From contig NZ_LGCI01000010.1 in NCBI RefSeq assembly GCF_001281525.1, positions 1,007,508 through 1,071,507 of the forward strand: a stretch of DNA of 64,000 nt. The letters run 5' to 3'. Shown in pieces: positions 54,974 through 64,000 of the stretch; within the stretch, counting starts at the first letter, position 1, and every line of letters begins with the position of its first letter. The notes under the pieces are model-generated. The model searched no databases. It was not told the origin of the DNA and saw only the letters and a program-made list of their open reading frames with translations. Position numbers and translations under genes: made by a program. The DNA comes from Lysinibacillus macroides (GTDB lineage: Bacteria; Bacillota; Bacilli; Bacillales_A; Planococcaceae).

Positions 54974-56512
54974 TTATTTATTTTTGCGCTTTTCATTATA
55001 ATCCACCCAGAAATCTGCACCTTTGATGCCTAGCTTACGAGGATCAAAGACAGGATCTTTGCCTTCTTTTTTCTGCTTCTCGTAATCTTTTAAAGCAACG
55101 ATGGCTGGTTTCATAACAATTAAAATTCCGATCACATTGGTCCAAACCATTAAGCCAAGACCTACATCCCCCATAGCCCATGCTAAATCAGATGTACGGA
55201 TTGTACCGTAGAAAGCCGCTACTAAAATAGCAATCTTCGCAAGCCAAATACCTATTTTTTCAGCAGAGCCTGATAAGAGGTAGGCAACATTTGTTTCTGC
55301 AATATAATAATAAGCCATGATGGTTGTGAAAGCAAAGAAGAATAATGCCACCGCTACGAATGGACCACCAAATCCTGGTAATGCGTCATCTACTGCAGAT
55401 TGTGTATAAGCTGCACCCTCTTTAATGGATTGTGCAAAGGAAATTTGTGCATCGCCTGAATACTCATCTTTCCCAAACTCACCTGTGAAAATCGTTGGGT
55501 AAATTTCGTATTCCTTTGCGTCATGCTCCACAACAATTTTATCTGCCTTTTCATCATGGACATTGTACATTCCAGTAAATAAAATCATAAATGCTGTAGC
55601 CGAACAAATTAATAATGTATCGATATATACAGAAGCCGCTTGTACAATCCCTTGTTTTGCAGGATGTGATACTTCTGCTGCCGCTGCAGGGTGAGCCCCT
55701 GTTCCTTGACCTGCCTCATTTGAGTAAATACCACGTTTTACACCCCATGCAATAGCAGAGCCAATAATTCCCCCAAAGATTTCTTGTGCACCAAATGCAC
55801 TTGAGAAAATTAATGCAATAACGGATGGAATTTCTGCAATGTTCATCGCAATGATAATAAACGCCATAATTATATAGGCTGCAGCCATAAATGGTACGAT
55901 AACTTGTGCCGCATTCGCAATTGATTTAACCCCACCGATAATAATAGCACCTAATAGCACAACAATAATAACACCTGTAATCCAAGGCGCTAAACCAAAA
56001 GCATTTTCTACAGCCACTGAAATGGCGTTTGACTGTACACCAGGCATTAAGATTAGCATAGCGATGACTGCTACAACTGCAAATAAAACCCCAAACCATT
56101 TTTGGCCTGTACCTTTTTCGAGATAAAAGGCTGGTCCACCACGATATTCCGTATCTTTCTCTTCTTTATAAATCTGTGCTAATGTGGACTCTACATAAGC
56201 AGTTGCCGCGCCAATAAAAGCGATCGCCCACATCCAAAAGACTGCACCAGGACCACCCATTCCGATTGCTGTTGCTGTACCAGCAATATTACCTGTACCT
56301 ACACGGCCTGATAAAGCGATGGACATCGCCTGGAAGGATGAAATCCCTTTTTCTGATTTCTCACCTTTAAACATTAAGACAAACATATCTTTAATATGCC
56401 TAACTTGCAGAAACTTAGTAATAACAGAGAAAAAAAGTCCAATCAACAAGATTCCGTAAATAAACCATGGACCCCATAAAATACCATTTAATTTCTCAAC
56501 AATTACTTCCAT
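54974..56512 (-). CDS. alsT: Sodium:alanine/amino acid symporter (AGCS family)
   Basis: A 512-residue permease: NGILWGPWFIYGILLIGLFF, SSFQAMSIALSGRVGTGNIA followed by GTATAIGMGGPGAVFWMWAI (the AGCS signature), and GVKRGIYSNEAGQGTGAHPA. It imports alanine, glycine or glutamine with sodium. An insert at about 330-370 (EHDAKEYEIYPTIFTGEFGK) is rich in acidic residues. The start is ATG 56512 with GGGGGAG 4 bases upstream; a TTG six codons earlier is less likely. Monocistronic. Confidence 0.9.
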   Translation of the reverse strand: MEVIVEKLNGILWGPWFIYGILLIGLFFSVITKFLQVRHIKDMFVLMFKGEKSEKGISSFQAMSIALSGRVGTGNIAGTATAIGMGGPGAVFWMWAIAFIGAATAYVESTLAQIYKEEKDTEYRGGPAFYLEKGTGQKWFGVLFAVVAVIAMLILMPGVQSNAISVAVENAFGLAPWITGVIIVVLLGAIIIGGVKSIANAAQVIVPFMAAAYIIMAFIIIAMNIAEIPSVIALIFSSAFGAQEIFGGIIGSAIAWGVKRGIYSNEAGQGTGAHPAAAAEVSHPAKQGIVQAASVYIDTLLICSATAFMILFTGMYNVHDEKADKIVVEHDAKEYEIYPTIFTGEFGKDEYSGDAQISFAQSIKEGAAYTQSAVDDALPGFGGPFVAVALFFFAFTTIMAYYYIAETNVAYLLSGSAEKIGIWLAKIAILVAAFYGTIRTSDLAWAMGDVGLGLMVWTNVIGILIVMKPAIVALKDYEKQKKEGKDPVFDPRKLGIKGADFWVDYNEKRKNK

Positions 56513-56637
56513 ATTACTCCCCCAATTCAAATAATATTACTTTGAATCATTATAGTATTACAATTTTCCGAAAATTGCAATATTATATTCAAGTAACAAT
56601 ATTCAAGTAGATATGGTAGTAACTAGCATATTGAAAA

Positions 56638-57444
56638 TTACTCAATGATATAACCAATTCTTCGAAGACCATTGTTAAGGAAATCACGCGTATACATAAA
56701 AATTTCATCACGCTCTACTTCATGAAATAAATTATGATAACAATTTTCCCATTCTTTAAACTGAAATTCTGTAAATGCCTGCTGATGAAGCCAATTTCGT
56801 GTTTGTCGCGTTTCTGTAATGCTATCCTTTGCTGCCGTCATCATTAATATAGGTACATTAGGAAATTCTTCCTTTGGCATAAACACTAAATTTCGCATCA
56901 TTTGCTGTAGCTCGCGATACCATTTCACTGTCACAACTGATACAAATGGTCTTTCATCCTTCATTTCTTCTCTTCCTTCAACATGACGCGTTAGTTGTTC
57001 AATTGTAATCGGATGCGTCATCTTGATATTGGCTGTTAAGGTACTTAAGCTTGTTAAGGCATTCGTTAATTTACCTGGTAATAGCTTTAACTGCAACCAA
57101 GGCGATGTTAAGATAAGACCCGCACATTCATATTGCTTTTTATACATTGTATGAAGGATTAATGTCGCTCCAAGCCCATGACCAATTAAAAAGGTCGGTA
57201 AATTATATGAAAAAGCATTTTCAATCAAATTTCTTGTATATTTATTGTACAATTTAAAATCCTCATCATGGACACGACCAAATCCTGTATTTACCCCATG
57301 ATTCGGCAAATCTCCCATGACTATGTGGAAGCCTTCCATTCTTAGTTTTTCTATAAGCCATGCATACCAACGGTGATTCTCATAAGCACCATGAAGAATA
57401 GCAATTACAGCCTTTGCTTGTCCATCAGCTTCCCATTTCCACAT
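56638..57444 (-). CDS. ytpA: Alpha/beta hydrolase (YtpA-like) lacking the nucleophile serine
   Basis: A 268-residue alpha/beta hydrolase in the position of B. subtilis ytpA (lysophospholipase linked to bacilysocin). The core is VIAILHGAYENHRWYAWLIE and MGDLPNHGVNTGFGRVHDED. The nucleophile elbow, normally GHSxG, reads LIGHGLGATLIL: the Ser is replaced by Gly (codon GGG). The acid (TAAKDSITET) and the His (NCYHNLFHE) are still present. Either the protein is catalytically dead or it uses another residue. It otherwise looks intact and full length. Confidence 0.85.
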   Translation of the reverse strand: MWKWEADGQAKAVIAILHGAYENHRWYAWLIEKLRMEGFHIVMGDLPNHGVNTGFGRVHDEDFKLYNKYTRNLIENAFSYNLPTFLIGHGLGATLILHTMYKKQYECAGLILTSPWLQLKLLPGKLTNALTSLSTLTANIKMTHPITIEQLTRHVEGREEMKDERPFVSVVTVKWYRELQQMMRNLVFMPKEEFPNVPILMMTAAKDSITETRQTRNWLHQQAFTEFQFKEWENCYHNLFHEVERDEIFMYTRDFLNNGLRRIGYIIE

Positions 57445-57579
57445 TCACATAGTCCTCCTAAAAAATAATTACATAATAATTATATCGACATCCATGGTAC
57501 ATTTTAATTTTATATTTTCATAAAGATGTGTATTTGATACGATAATACTACATCTATAGAAAGAAAAGAGGCGATTTTC

Positions 57580-58092
57580 ATGATTTATCCATTCAAAGAT
57601 AAAATGCCAAAGATCGATCCATCTGTTTTTATTGCTGATTACGCCACGGTTACTGGGGACGTAACGATTGGTGCTGACACAACCATTTGGTTTAATACAG
57701 TCATTCGAGGCGATGTATCTCCTACTATTATTGGCAAACGCGTAAGCATCCAAGACCTATGCTGCTTACATCAAAGTCCAAAATATCCGTTAATTATTGA
57801 GGATGAAGTAACAGTAGGACATCAAGTGACTTTACATAGCTGTACAATCCGAAAAAATGCCTTGATTGGCATGGGCTCTATTATATTAGACGGAGCAGAG
57901 ATTGGAGAGGGTGCATTTATCGGAGCAGGAAGCCTAGTGCCTCCTGGTAAAGTCATTCCCCCAAATAGCTTAGCATTAGGTCGTCCAGCAAAAGTTGTAC
58001 GTGAATTAAATGCTGAAGATAAAGAGGATATGGAACGCATCGTACGTGAATATGCCGAAAAAGGCCAATACTATAAATCCCTTCAAAAGTAA
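57580..58092 (+). CDS. ytoA: Gamma-carbonic-anhydrase-like hexapeptide protein (YtoA)
   Basis: A 170-residue left-handed beta-helix protein with many (I/V/L)GxxxX repeats: VTIGADTTIWFNTVIRGDVS, IIGKRVSIQDLCCLHQSP, DEVTVGHQVTLHSCTIRKNA, and GMGSIILDGAEIGEGAFIGA. The three histidines expected to bind metal at trimer interfaces are present (CLHQS, VGHQVTLH). Relatives include YrdA and PaaY; carbonic anhydrase activity varies within the family. It starts with ATG after AAAGAGG. Divergent from ytpA. Confidence 0.88.
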   Translation: MIYPFKDKMPKIDPSVFIADYATVTGDVTIGADTTIWFNTVIRGDVSPTIIGKRVSIQDLCCLHQSPKYPLIIEDEVTVGHQVTLHSCTIRKNALIGMGSIILDGAEIGEGAFIGAGSLVPPGKVIPPNSLALGRPAKVVRELNAEDKEDMERIVREYAEKGQYYKSLQK

Positions 58093-58159
58093 ATATGTAT
58101 AACTAATTATCAAAAAAATGTATTAACGGTTAAAATTAGGTGAAAGTAGGTTAAACTCT

Positions 58160-58211
58160 TAAAAAGCGCGAGAAATTCAATGATAACATTGAATTTCTTG
58201 CGCTTTTTTAA
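58160..58211. terminator. Bidirectional terminator between ytoA and metK
   Basis: aaaaagcgcgagaaattca (58161-58179) pairs with tgaatttcttgcgctttttt (to about 58207) with a single mismatch and a tiny loop. Confidence 0.92.
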
Positions 58212-58281
58212 GCTACTCTATTTTTAAATTATAATATCTTACAATAATTTTATAATCACTTTATCGCTTTAGCTCAATAGT

Positions 58282-59478
58282 TTATAAACGTGCTTTTTCT
58301 CGTAATGCATCGGCTTTATCTGTTTGCTCCCATGGAACCTGTAAATCTGTACGACCAAAGTGACCATATGCCGCCGTTTGCTTATAAATTGGGCGACGAA
58401 GATCAAGCATTTTAATAATACCTGCTGGACGTAAATCAAATAGCTCACGTACCCACTCCACAATCTCGCTTTCTGTTACTTTTCCTGTACCGAATGTATC
58501 AACAGCAATGGAAACAGGCTGAGCAACACCAATTGCATAAGCAAGCTGTACCTCAGCACGCTCTGCTAAGCCTGCTGCTACGATATTTTTCGCTACATAG
58601 CGAGCTGCATACGCTGCTGAACGGTCTACCTTTGTTGCATCCTTACCAGAGAATGCACCGCCACCATGACGTGCATAGCCACCGTATGTATCAACAATGA
58701 TTTTACGTCCTGTTAAGCCAGCATCTCCCTTAGGTCCACCGATCACGAAACGACCAGTTGGGTTGATGAAATATTTTGTGTTCGCATCTAATAACTGACT
58801 TGGTACAACTGGTGCAATAACAAATTCTTTTAAATCTGCTTGAATTTGCTCCAATGTTACCTCTTCATCATGTTGCGTTGAAATAACAATTGTATCAACA
58901 CGTACAGGTATATTACGCTCATCGTATTCTACTGTTACTTGTGTTTTGCCATCAGGACGTAAATAAGCAAGCTCACCAGACTTACGCACAGCTGTTAAAC
59001 GGCGTGCTAATTTATGTGCTAGACTAATTGGTAATGGCATGAGCTCTGGTGTTTCATTACATGCATAGCCAAACATTAAGCCTTGATCACCCGCACCAAT
59101 TGCTTCGATAGCTGCATCTGTCATAGAGCCTTCACGTGCCTCTAATGCTTGGTCAACACCTTGTGCAATATCAGGTGATTGCTCGCCTATTGCCACAAGC
59201 ACTGCTAAGTTTTCCGCATCAAAGCCATATTTACCACGTGTATAGCCAATTTCTGCTACAGTATCACGAACGATACCTTTAATATCGACATACGTAGAAG
59301 TAGTAATCTCCCCCGCTACTAAGACTAAACCTGTTGTGACTGTTGTTTCACACGCTACACGTGCATTTGGATCTTCTGCTAAAATAGCATCCAAAATAGC
59401 ATCCGAGATTTGGTCACAAATTTTATCTGGATGGCCCTCTGTTACACTTTCTGATGTAAATAATCGACGGTTTGTCAT
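58282..59478 (-). CDS. metK: S-adenosylmethionine synthetase
   Basis: A 398-residue [23 protein letters not shown] (ATP-binding His), [40 protein letters not shown] (phosphate-binding), [20 protein letters not shown] and the late [20 protein letters not shown]. It makes SAM from methionine and ATP. The ATG is preceded by TAGGAGG. A SAM-I riboswitch with its terminator lies upstream, giving feedback control by its own product. Confidence 0.97.
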   Translation of the reverse strand: MTNRRLFTSESVTEGHPDKICDQISDAILDAILAEDPNARVACETTVTTGLVLVAGEITTSTYVDIKGIVRDTVAEIGYTRGKYGFDAENLAVLVAIGEQSPDIAQGVDQALEAREGSMTDAAIEAIGAGDQGLMFGYACNETPELMPLPISLAHKLARRLTAVRKSGELAYLRPDGKTQVTVEYDERNIPVRVDTIVISTQHDEEVTLEQIQADLKEFVIAPVVPSQLLDANTKYFINPTGRFVIGGPKGDAGLTGRKIIVDTYGGYARHGGGAFSGKDATKVDRSAAYAARYVAKNIVAAGLAERAEVQLAYAIGVAQPVSIAVDTFGTGKVTESEIVEWVRELFDLRPAGIIKMLDLRRPIYKQTAAYGHFGRTDLQVPWEQTDKADALREKARL

Positions 59479-59672
59479 TTAGTTTTCCTCCTATTTACTC
59501 TTACAAAAGTATTGGTGTATGAATACGGTACTCATTACCCATGTCAAGTCCGCTCCGAAGGATTGAACTCTCAAGCCGTTACTGCTGCTTTTAACACGAG
59601 GGTTTCGAAAGATCCGTCATTATAATAAGGAAAGAACTATAGAGGCAGCCCTTTACATTGATTCTTAACAAT
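59479..59672 (-). other. Long metK leader segment after the riboswitch terminator
   Basis: About 190 transcribed bases lie between the SAM-I terminator and metK. They contain short complementary stretches (for example around 59550-59625) but no open frame and no RNA family I know. They may simply be an extended 5' UTR. Confidence 0.4.
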
Positions 59673-59713
59673 AAAAAAAATCCTTTTCTCACGTTGTTTT
59701 ACATGAGGAAAGG
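59673..59713 (-). terminator. Riboswitch-controlled terminator of metK
   Basis: The minus strand has tgaggaaagg-type arms (59704-59713 with 59682-59691) followed by eight T residues (59680-59673). It is the expression platform of the SAM-I element. Confidence 0.88.
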
Positions 59714-59735
59714 ACTAATGACTACGCAACCTTTC

Positions 59736-59857
59736 ACTCTTATCGTTCAAGGGAATGCCCCTTGCATCAGGTTGGCACCAACGCATGTCGTGAAATAGTT
59801 CATGCAGGTTGCCGGGTTTCACAGGGCCTGACCCTCCACCAGCTCGGGATAAGAGTA
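59736..59857 (-). promoter_or_regulatory. SAM-I riboswitch (S-box)
   Basis: On the minus strand the element begins CTCTTATCC (P1 5' side, near 59857-59848) and contains the conserved GAGCTGGTGGAGGGTCAGGC and CTGTGAAACCCGGCAACCTG, closing with GATAAGAGT (59744-59736). These are hallmark S-box segments. SAM binding would favour the terminator downstream and shut off metK. Confidence 0.95.
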
Positions 59858-59872
59858 TCCGTTCAATAACTC

Positions 59873-59901
59873 ATGTTACTGAAAAGGTCGACTATTGTCA
59901 A
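59873..59901 (-). promoter_or_regulatory. Sigma-A promoter of the metK transcript
   Basis: TTGACA (59901-59896) and TAACAT (59878-59873) are 17 bases apart on the minus strand, just ahead of the riboswitch. Confidence 0.8.
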
Positions 59902-60299
59902 ATATTTTCTAATACATGCCTATTGTTTATTATTTTCCACTGTTATATGGCTACACACTCCTATATGTAATGTTTTTGATATAAAAAGAATATTATTATC
60001 ATAAAACCCCTTAAATTTGGATGATGATGGAAATAAAAACAAATTCAACCCTACAAACTTCCTTACTTATTGTGTTAACATATGTGTGACCCTGTTTTCA
60101 AAATAAATTTCAGTAGGATTGAATGAATTCTACTCGAAAAACATTATTTTTTGTCAGTTTATTGAAAAATAATAAAAACTCGAAAATAATTTCTTAATTA
60201 GTATAGATTATTTAAGTAATTGTGTTATACTATTTTTGAAATTAAGAAAAAATCCCTCAGAGTCAAGGGAATATTATAAAAAAGGATGGTATTTAATCG

Positions 60300-61886
60300 A
60301 TGAATTCAGTAGAAATTGCAAATGAACTGAAGGAATTATTAAACGGCGGAAATGTTCAAGTTCAACTTTCAGTACCACAATTAGCAGAAAAAGCTACATC
60401 TCGTGGTGAAGCAATGTTAACAGTAGATGGTGCAGTTCGTGCAGAAACTGGCAAATACACTGGTCGTTCACCTAAAGATAAATATACGGTAGAAGAAGAA
60501 AGTACAAAAGATAAAATTGACTGGGGAAAAGTCAACCAACCAATTTCTTCTGAGGTGTTCGATAATTTATATGTGAAAGTCATCAAGTATTTAAAAGAAC
60601 GTGACGAATTATTTGTATTCAAAGGCTTTGCAGGCGCTGACAAAGATTCACAATTAAGTATTCAAGTCATCAATGAATACGCTTGGCACAATCTTTTCGC
60701 TCATCAATTATTTATCCGTCCAACTGAAGAGGAGTTAGCTTCTCATGTCGCAGAGTTTACTGTTATCTCAGCACCTAGCTTTAAAGCAGACCCTGCGGTT
60801 GATGGTACAGCTTCTGAAACATTCATCATCGTATCACTTGAAAAGAAAGTCATCTTAATCGGTGGTACTGAATATGCTGGTGAGATGAAAAAATCTATTT
60901 TCGGTATTATGAACTACTTATTACCACAACAAGGTATTCTTTCTATGCATTGCTCAGCAAACGTTGGGGAAACTGGCGATGTAGCATTATTCTTCGGTCT
61001 ATCTGGTACTGGTAAAACAACATTATCTGCTGATCCAGAACGCAAATTAATCGGTGATGATGAGCATGGCTGGTCTGATAATGGTGTCTTCAATATTGAA
61101 GGTGGTTGTTATGCAAAAACAATCAATCTTTCTGCTGAAAAAGAACCAGAAATCTACAATGCCATTCGCTTCGGCTCTGTATTAGAAAACGTAGCTGTTG
61201 ATCCAGAAACTCGTATTTGTGACTATGATGATGGTTCACTAACAGAAAATACACGTGTAGCTTATCCAATCCAATACATCGAAAATATCGTTGATCCTTC
61301 TGTTGCAGGTCATCCAAAAACAATTATCTTCTTAACAGCTGATGCTTTTGGCGTGTTACCTCCAATTAGTAAATTAACAAAAGAGCAAGCAATGTATCAC
61401 TTCCTAAGCGGTTTCACTTCTAAACTTGCTGGAACTGAACGTGGTGTTACTGAGCCAGAACCAGTATTCTCTACTTGCTTCGGTTCGCCATTCCTTCCAC
61501 TTCCTGCAACAGTATATGCAGAAATGTTAGGACAAAAAATTGACGAGCACGGCGCACAAGTATTCCTAGTGAATACTGGCTGGACGGGCGGCGAATATGG
61601 TACAGGTAGCCGTATGAAGCTTTCTTATACACGTACTATGGTACGCGCTGCTATTGATGGTAAATTAGCAAATGTTGAAACAACACAAGATACTGTATTT
61701 GGTTTACATATTCCAACAGCTGTTGAAGGTGTACCATCAGAAGTATTAAATCCACGTGAAGCTTGGGCAGATAAAGCTGCATATGATGAAAAAGCTGCTG
61801 AACTTGCAGGTCTATTCAACGAAAACTTCAAGAAATTCTCAGACGTTTCTGAAGCCATCACTAAACTTGGTGGCCCCTTACAATAA
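60300..61886 (+). CDS. pckA: Phosphoenolpyruvate carboxykinase (ATP)
   Basis: A 528-residue enzyme that converts oxaloacetate and ATP to phosphoenolpyruvate, the first step of gluconeogenesis. It shows [12 protein letters not shown] (substrate Arg), [20 protein letters not shown] (P-loop) followed by [27 protein letters not shown], and YAEMLG / [15 protein letters not shown]. Length and motifs are complete. AAAGGATGG precedes the ATG. The region 59902-60299 upstream is AT-rich and holds its promoter; no other element was recognised. Confidence 0.97.
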   Translation: MNSVEIANELKELLNGGNVQVQLSVPQLAEKATSRGEAMLTVDGAVRAETGKYTGRSPKDKYTVEEESTKDKIDWGKVNQPISSEVFDNLYVKVIKYLKERDELFVFKGFAGADKDSQLSIQVINEYAWHNLFAHQLFIRPTEEELASHVAEFTVISAPSFKADPAVDGTASETFIIVSLEKKVILIGGTEYAGEMKKSIFGIMNYLLPQQGILSMHCSANVGETGDVALFFGLSGTGKTTLSADPERKLIGDDEHGWSDNGVFNIEGGCYAKTINLSAEKEPEIYNAIRFGSVLENVAVDPETRICDYDDGSLTENTRVAYPIQYIENIVDPSVAGHPKTIIFLTADAFGVLPPISKLTKEQAMYHFLSGFTSKLAGTERGVTEPEPVFSTCFGSPFLPLPATVYAEMLGQKIDEHGAQVFLVNTGWTGGEYGTGSRMKLSYTRTMVRAAIDGKLANVETTQDTVFGLHIPTAVEGVPSEVLNPREAWADKAAYDEKAAELAGLFNENFKKFSDVSEAITKLGGPLQ

Positions 61887-61895
61887 CAGCTAACG

Positions 61896-61938
61896 AAAAA
61901 GACAAAGAGAGCGAATCGTTCTCTTTGTCTTTTCTTTT
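61896..61938. terminator. Terminator after pckA
   Basis: aaaaagacaaagaga (61896-61910) pairs with tctctttgtctttt (61920-61933), followed by T-rich DNA. It can also serve the converging ytmA gene. Confidence 0.9.
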
Positions 61939-61950
61939 TTACAGCCATTG

Positions 61951-62727
61951 CTATTGTTGCTTCATCCATTGGCATAGAGCACGAACCGTTTCTCGGTTTT
62001 TGGCAGGTGGATATTGATGGGCATAATCCTGTTCATACCATGTTTCGTAAGTTTTATTGGCATCCTCTAAGAAAAATGCAAGCTGTCTAGCATGCTCGAT
62101 ATCTACATTTTCATCACGATAGCCATGAATAATCAAAACGGGAGCTGTAATATGCTCTACCTCAAATAATGGTGTTCTGGCATCATAGGCTTCTGGTACA
62201 CGATTAGGTGTCCCTCCAATAACGCGCTTCATCATACGACGCATATCTGTACGCTCCCAATAAGTAGCCGTCGCATCCGAAACACCAGCCCATGTTACCA
62301 CAGAGGTAATATCTTTTCGTAAAATAGCTGTCCAAAGTGCCATAATGCCTCCACGCGAAAAGCCAAAAACGTGGATATGATCATTACAAAATTGCTTTAA
62401 AACATCTACTGCATAAACCGCATCATAACGGTCCGCGCCTGCAAATTCATCTCGACCTTCCCCACCTCGATTACCACGGTAGTATGGGGCAAAAACAACA
62501 AACCCCTGTGCTGCAAATTGGGCAATACGGGAAGCTCTTACCATGCCAATACTTTGCATGCCTCCTCTTAAATATAAAAAGCCATCATATGTACCTTCTG
62601 CCTTTGGCTCAGCTAATAAGCCTTTGATACGCAAACCCTGTGACAAATATGTAATTTCAAATAAACGTATGGCTGGATTTGGTGAGGGATAGGCACGCTT
62701 GGCAATGATTTCACCATTGTTTGTCAC
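61951..62727 (-). CDS. ytmA: Prolyl-oligopeptidase-like alpha/beta hydrolase (YtmA)
   Basis: A 258-residue S9-type hydrolase lacking the beta-propeller. It has DGFLYLRGGMQSIGMVRASR, FVVFAPYYRGNRGGEGRDEF, the nucleophile in HVFGFSRGGIMALWTAILRK, the acid in LIIHGYRDENVDIEHARQLA, and the His in YEQDYAHQYPPAKNRET. All catalytic residues are present. The position near pckA matches B. subtilis ytmA. Its natural ester or peptide substrate is unknown. It overlaps the end of the Nudix gene by 17 bases. Confidence 0.88.
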   Translation of the reverse strand: MTNNGEIIAKRAYPSPNPAIRLFEITYLSQGLRIKGLLAEPKAEGTYDGFLYLRGGMQSIGMVRASRIAQFAAQGFVVFAPYYRGNRGGEGRDEFAGADRYDAVYAVDVLKQFCNDHIHVFGFSRGGIMALWTAILRKDITSVVTWAGVSDATATYWERTDMRRMMKRVIGGTPNRVPEAYDARTPLFEVEHITAPVLIIHGYRDENVDIEHARQLAFFLEDANKTYETWYEQDYAHQYPPAKNRETVRALCQWMKQQ

Positions 62728-63178
62728 GACGTTTCAACTCCTCCAGCATTCTTTTCATGCCTTCATCTTTCATATGAAAGCTTAAGTTCGGATGATTCAC
62801 AAACTCCTCATCGGCTAGCCAAAGCATACCCGATGTTTCTAAATCAAATTCAATCTGCTCTTGTCCTGCAAATTGTGCCATAAAAACCGTTTTACAAAAT
62901 AATACCTTATCATGAACAGCATATTCTGCAAACCACTGAAGATTTTTTACATGGACACCTGTCTCTTCAAACACTTCTCGAATAGCCGCCTCCTCTAATG
63001 TTTCCCCTTCCTCTAATTTTCCCCCAGGCACTTCTATACCACGATGCTTATGAATAGTACAGAGCCATTTATTGTCACGCTTTAAAAAAACGAGAACATG
63101 TTTGGGCTCTACTTCAAATTCACCTCTCGTAAAACTCAAATCTACTTGTAAACCATGTAAATCAGTAAATGTTAGCAT
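62711..63178 (-). CDS. ytkD: Nudix hydrolase YtkD
   Basis: A 155-residue Nudix enzyme. The complete Nudix box is GGKLEEGETLEEAAIREVFE followed by ETGV. B. subtilis YtkD hydrolyses nucleoside triphosphates, including 8-oxo-dGTP. The start chosen is ATG 63178 (MLTFTDLHGLQVDLS) with GAGGT 7 bases upstream; ATGs 8 and 15 codons upstream lack a good site. It overlaps ytmA and is probably cotranscribed with it. Confidence 0.88.
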   Translation of the reverse strand: MLTFTDLHGLQVDLSFTRGEFEVEPKHVLVFLKRDNKWLCTIHKHRGIEVPGGKLEEGETLEEAAIREVFEETGVHVKNLQWFAEYAVHDKVLFCKTVFMAQFAGQEQIEFDLETSGMLWLADEEFVNHPNLSFHMKDEGMKRMLEELKRRDKQW

Positions 63179-63370
63179 ATCTTTTACCTCACATTCTTTC
63201 ATGTTACATAACAGCAGTAACACTCTTATTAATTGCTTCTATTTTATGGGCAATATCTAGTTTTGATTCCTATTTGGATGGAACACTAGAGGCAAATCGT
63301 TTACCTTTCTCTAGTTAACTATAGTGTAATTTTACAGAGATAAGCAACTTTAAACTACAGTCAGGTAAAA

Positions 63371-63404
63371 CAAAAAAGCGTGCTTCATCTGAAGACACGC
63401 TTTT
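63371..63404 (-). terminator. Terminator of the aminopeptidase gene
   Basis: aaaagcgtg (63374-63382) pairs with cacgctttt (63396-63404). On the minus strand TTTTTTG follows. Confidence 0.85.
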
Positions 63405-63406
63405 AC

Positions 63407-64000
63407 TTACAGTACTTGCTGACCATCAAAATAAACAAGTGGGCTTTTCACAACACAATCAATATGAACATCCGCTGCATTCGCTCCACCAAAAGGTACA
63501 TTACTGCCAAATGCTATATGGATTGTCCCATATACTTTCTCATCCTCTAGTACGTTACCGCATAGGATAGCACTTTTATTGGCTCCGATGCCAAATTCTG
63601 CAACGATTCTGCCATTCTCTTCACCAAGCAATGCCAGTAATTGTGGACCATCAGAACCAATTGCCTCTTCTAGGCGACCGTTACGTATTTTTAACAGTAG
63701 CGGCTCCTTCAAAACACCGATATTGGCGATTGAACCATCTACTAAAATCTCTCCATTTGCAGATGTTTCTATAGGGGCAACGTAAGATTCTCCAGAAGGA
63801 ATATTACCGTACTCACCAGCTTGACGTATGACACCTGTTGAACGAATTCCTAAACGATTCTCTACACTAAACGTTAACTCATACCCATCCTTGACAATGC
63901 GAATATCTTTTGCCGTGTCAAGTAAATGGACATATTTTTCTACCATTGCTTCAATCTCCTGTGCATCTGCATGAAGAGCACCTTGCTCCAGCATTTCCAT
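63407..64000 (-). CDS. M29-like (aminopeptidase T-type) protein, 5' end probably outside the window
   Basis: 197 residues of the C-terminal part of a protein resembling M29-type leucyl aminopeptidases: GEYGNIPSGESYVAPIETSA, EILVDGSIANIG, EFGIGANKSAILCGNVLEDE, KVYGTIHIAFGSNVPFGG and HIDCVVKSPLVYFDGQQ. Known metal-ligand regions of this family (Glu in PSGE, Glu in LEDE, His in GTIHIA, His-Asp in HID) are visible. The family is usually over 300 residues, so the frame very likely continues past 64000, although an ATG occurs at the edge. Peptidase activity is a family inference. Confidence 0.75.
   Translation of the reverse strand: MEMLEQGALHADAQEIEAMVEKYVHLLDTAKDIRIVKDGYELTFSVENRLGIRSTGVIRQAGEYGNIPSGESYVAPIETSANGEILVDGSIANIGVLKEPLLLKIRNGRLEEAIGSDGPQLLALLGEENGRIVAEFGIGANKSAILCGNVLEDEKVYGTIHIAFGSNVPFGGANAADVHIDCVVKSPLVYFDGQQVL

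Noticed and set aside
1-64000. CRISPR arrays, prophage genes, tRNA or rRNA genes
   Set aside because: No regularly spaced repeats, phage structural genes or tRNA/rRNA sequences were recognised; the T-box and SAM-I leader are the only clear structured RNAs.

Overview
The window is chromosomal DNA from a low-GC Gram-positive of the Bacillales, most like Lysinibacillus. This rests on the Bacillus-type gene set and order (dat, pepV, ytzE, ytzG, ytgP/murJ, ytfP, leuS, ytqA-ytqB, ytpA, ytoA, metK, pckA, ytmA, ytkD), AGGAGG-type ribosome binding sites, a Leu T-box before leuS and a SAM-I riboswitch before metK. Synteny with the B. subtilis yt region is from memory; nothing was aligned.

Layout. 1-5.5 kb: an IS200/IS605-type tnpB with a tnpA remnant cuts off a diacylglycerol-kinase-like gene (ytlR); then a NERD-like gene, dat, pepV and the small DeoR regulator ytzE. 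5.6-25.3 kb: a visibly more AT-rich island lies inside an MFS transporter gene, whose first 63 codons are at 5.6 kb and whose last ~97 codons are at 25.0 kb. 25.3-35.1 kb: diguanylate cyclase, pseudouridine synthase, murJ, asparagine synthetase, ytfP, AIM24 and an OFA-type MFS. 36-42.6 kb: a two-component system (dctS-dctR) with two TRAP binding proteins and dctQM. 42.6-64 kb: MFS, an ECF sigma/anti-sigma pair, nupC, leuS, ArsR-SulP, MFS, ytqA-ytqB, alsT, ytpA, ytoA, metK, pckA, ytmA, ytkD and a partial M29-like aminopeptidase.

The island is the main discovery. A tightly packed minus-strand operon (22.5 -> 6.6 kb) encodes two ATP-grasp ligases, a SbnA/SbnB pair for L-2,3-diaminopropionate, a GH88-like hydrolase, a CitD-type acyl carrier protein, a CitE-type lyase, a class-II-synthetase-like amino acid:carrier-protein ligase, CitG and CitX (which make and attach the citrate-lyase prosthetic group), an MFS exporter and a third ATP-grasp ligase. 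There is no citF or citC. The inferred logic is that CitG/CitX convert the CitD-like protein to its holo form, the synthetase-like ligase loads an amino acid on it, the CitE-like enzyme makes or breaks a C-C bond on the carrier, and the ATP-grasp enzymes join the product to diaminopropionate. A divergent plus-strand unit holds an amidohydrolase, a Rieske protein and a remnant of a SbnI/ParB-like serine kinase.

The cluster is decaying. An IS231-type IS4-family element with an 11-bp target duplication splits one ATP-grasp gene. An IS66 element flanked by an unusually long 30-bp direct repeat splits the GH88 gene, which also carries a poly-A frameshift. An IS4 remnant lies at the right end of the island.
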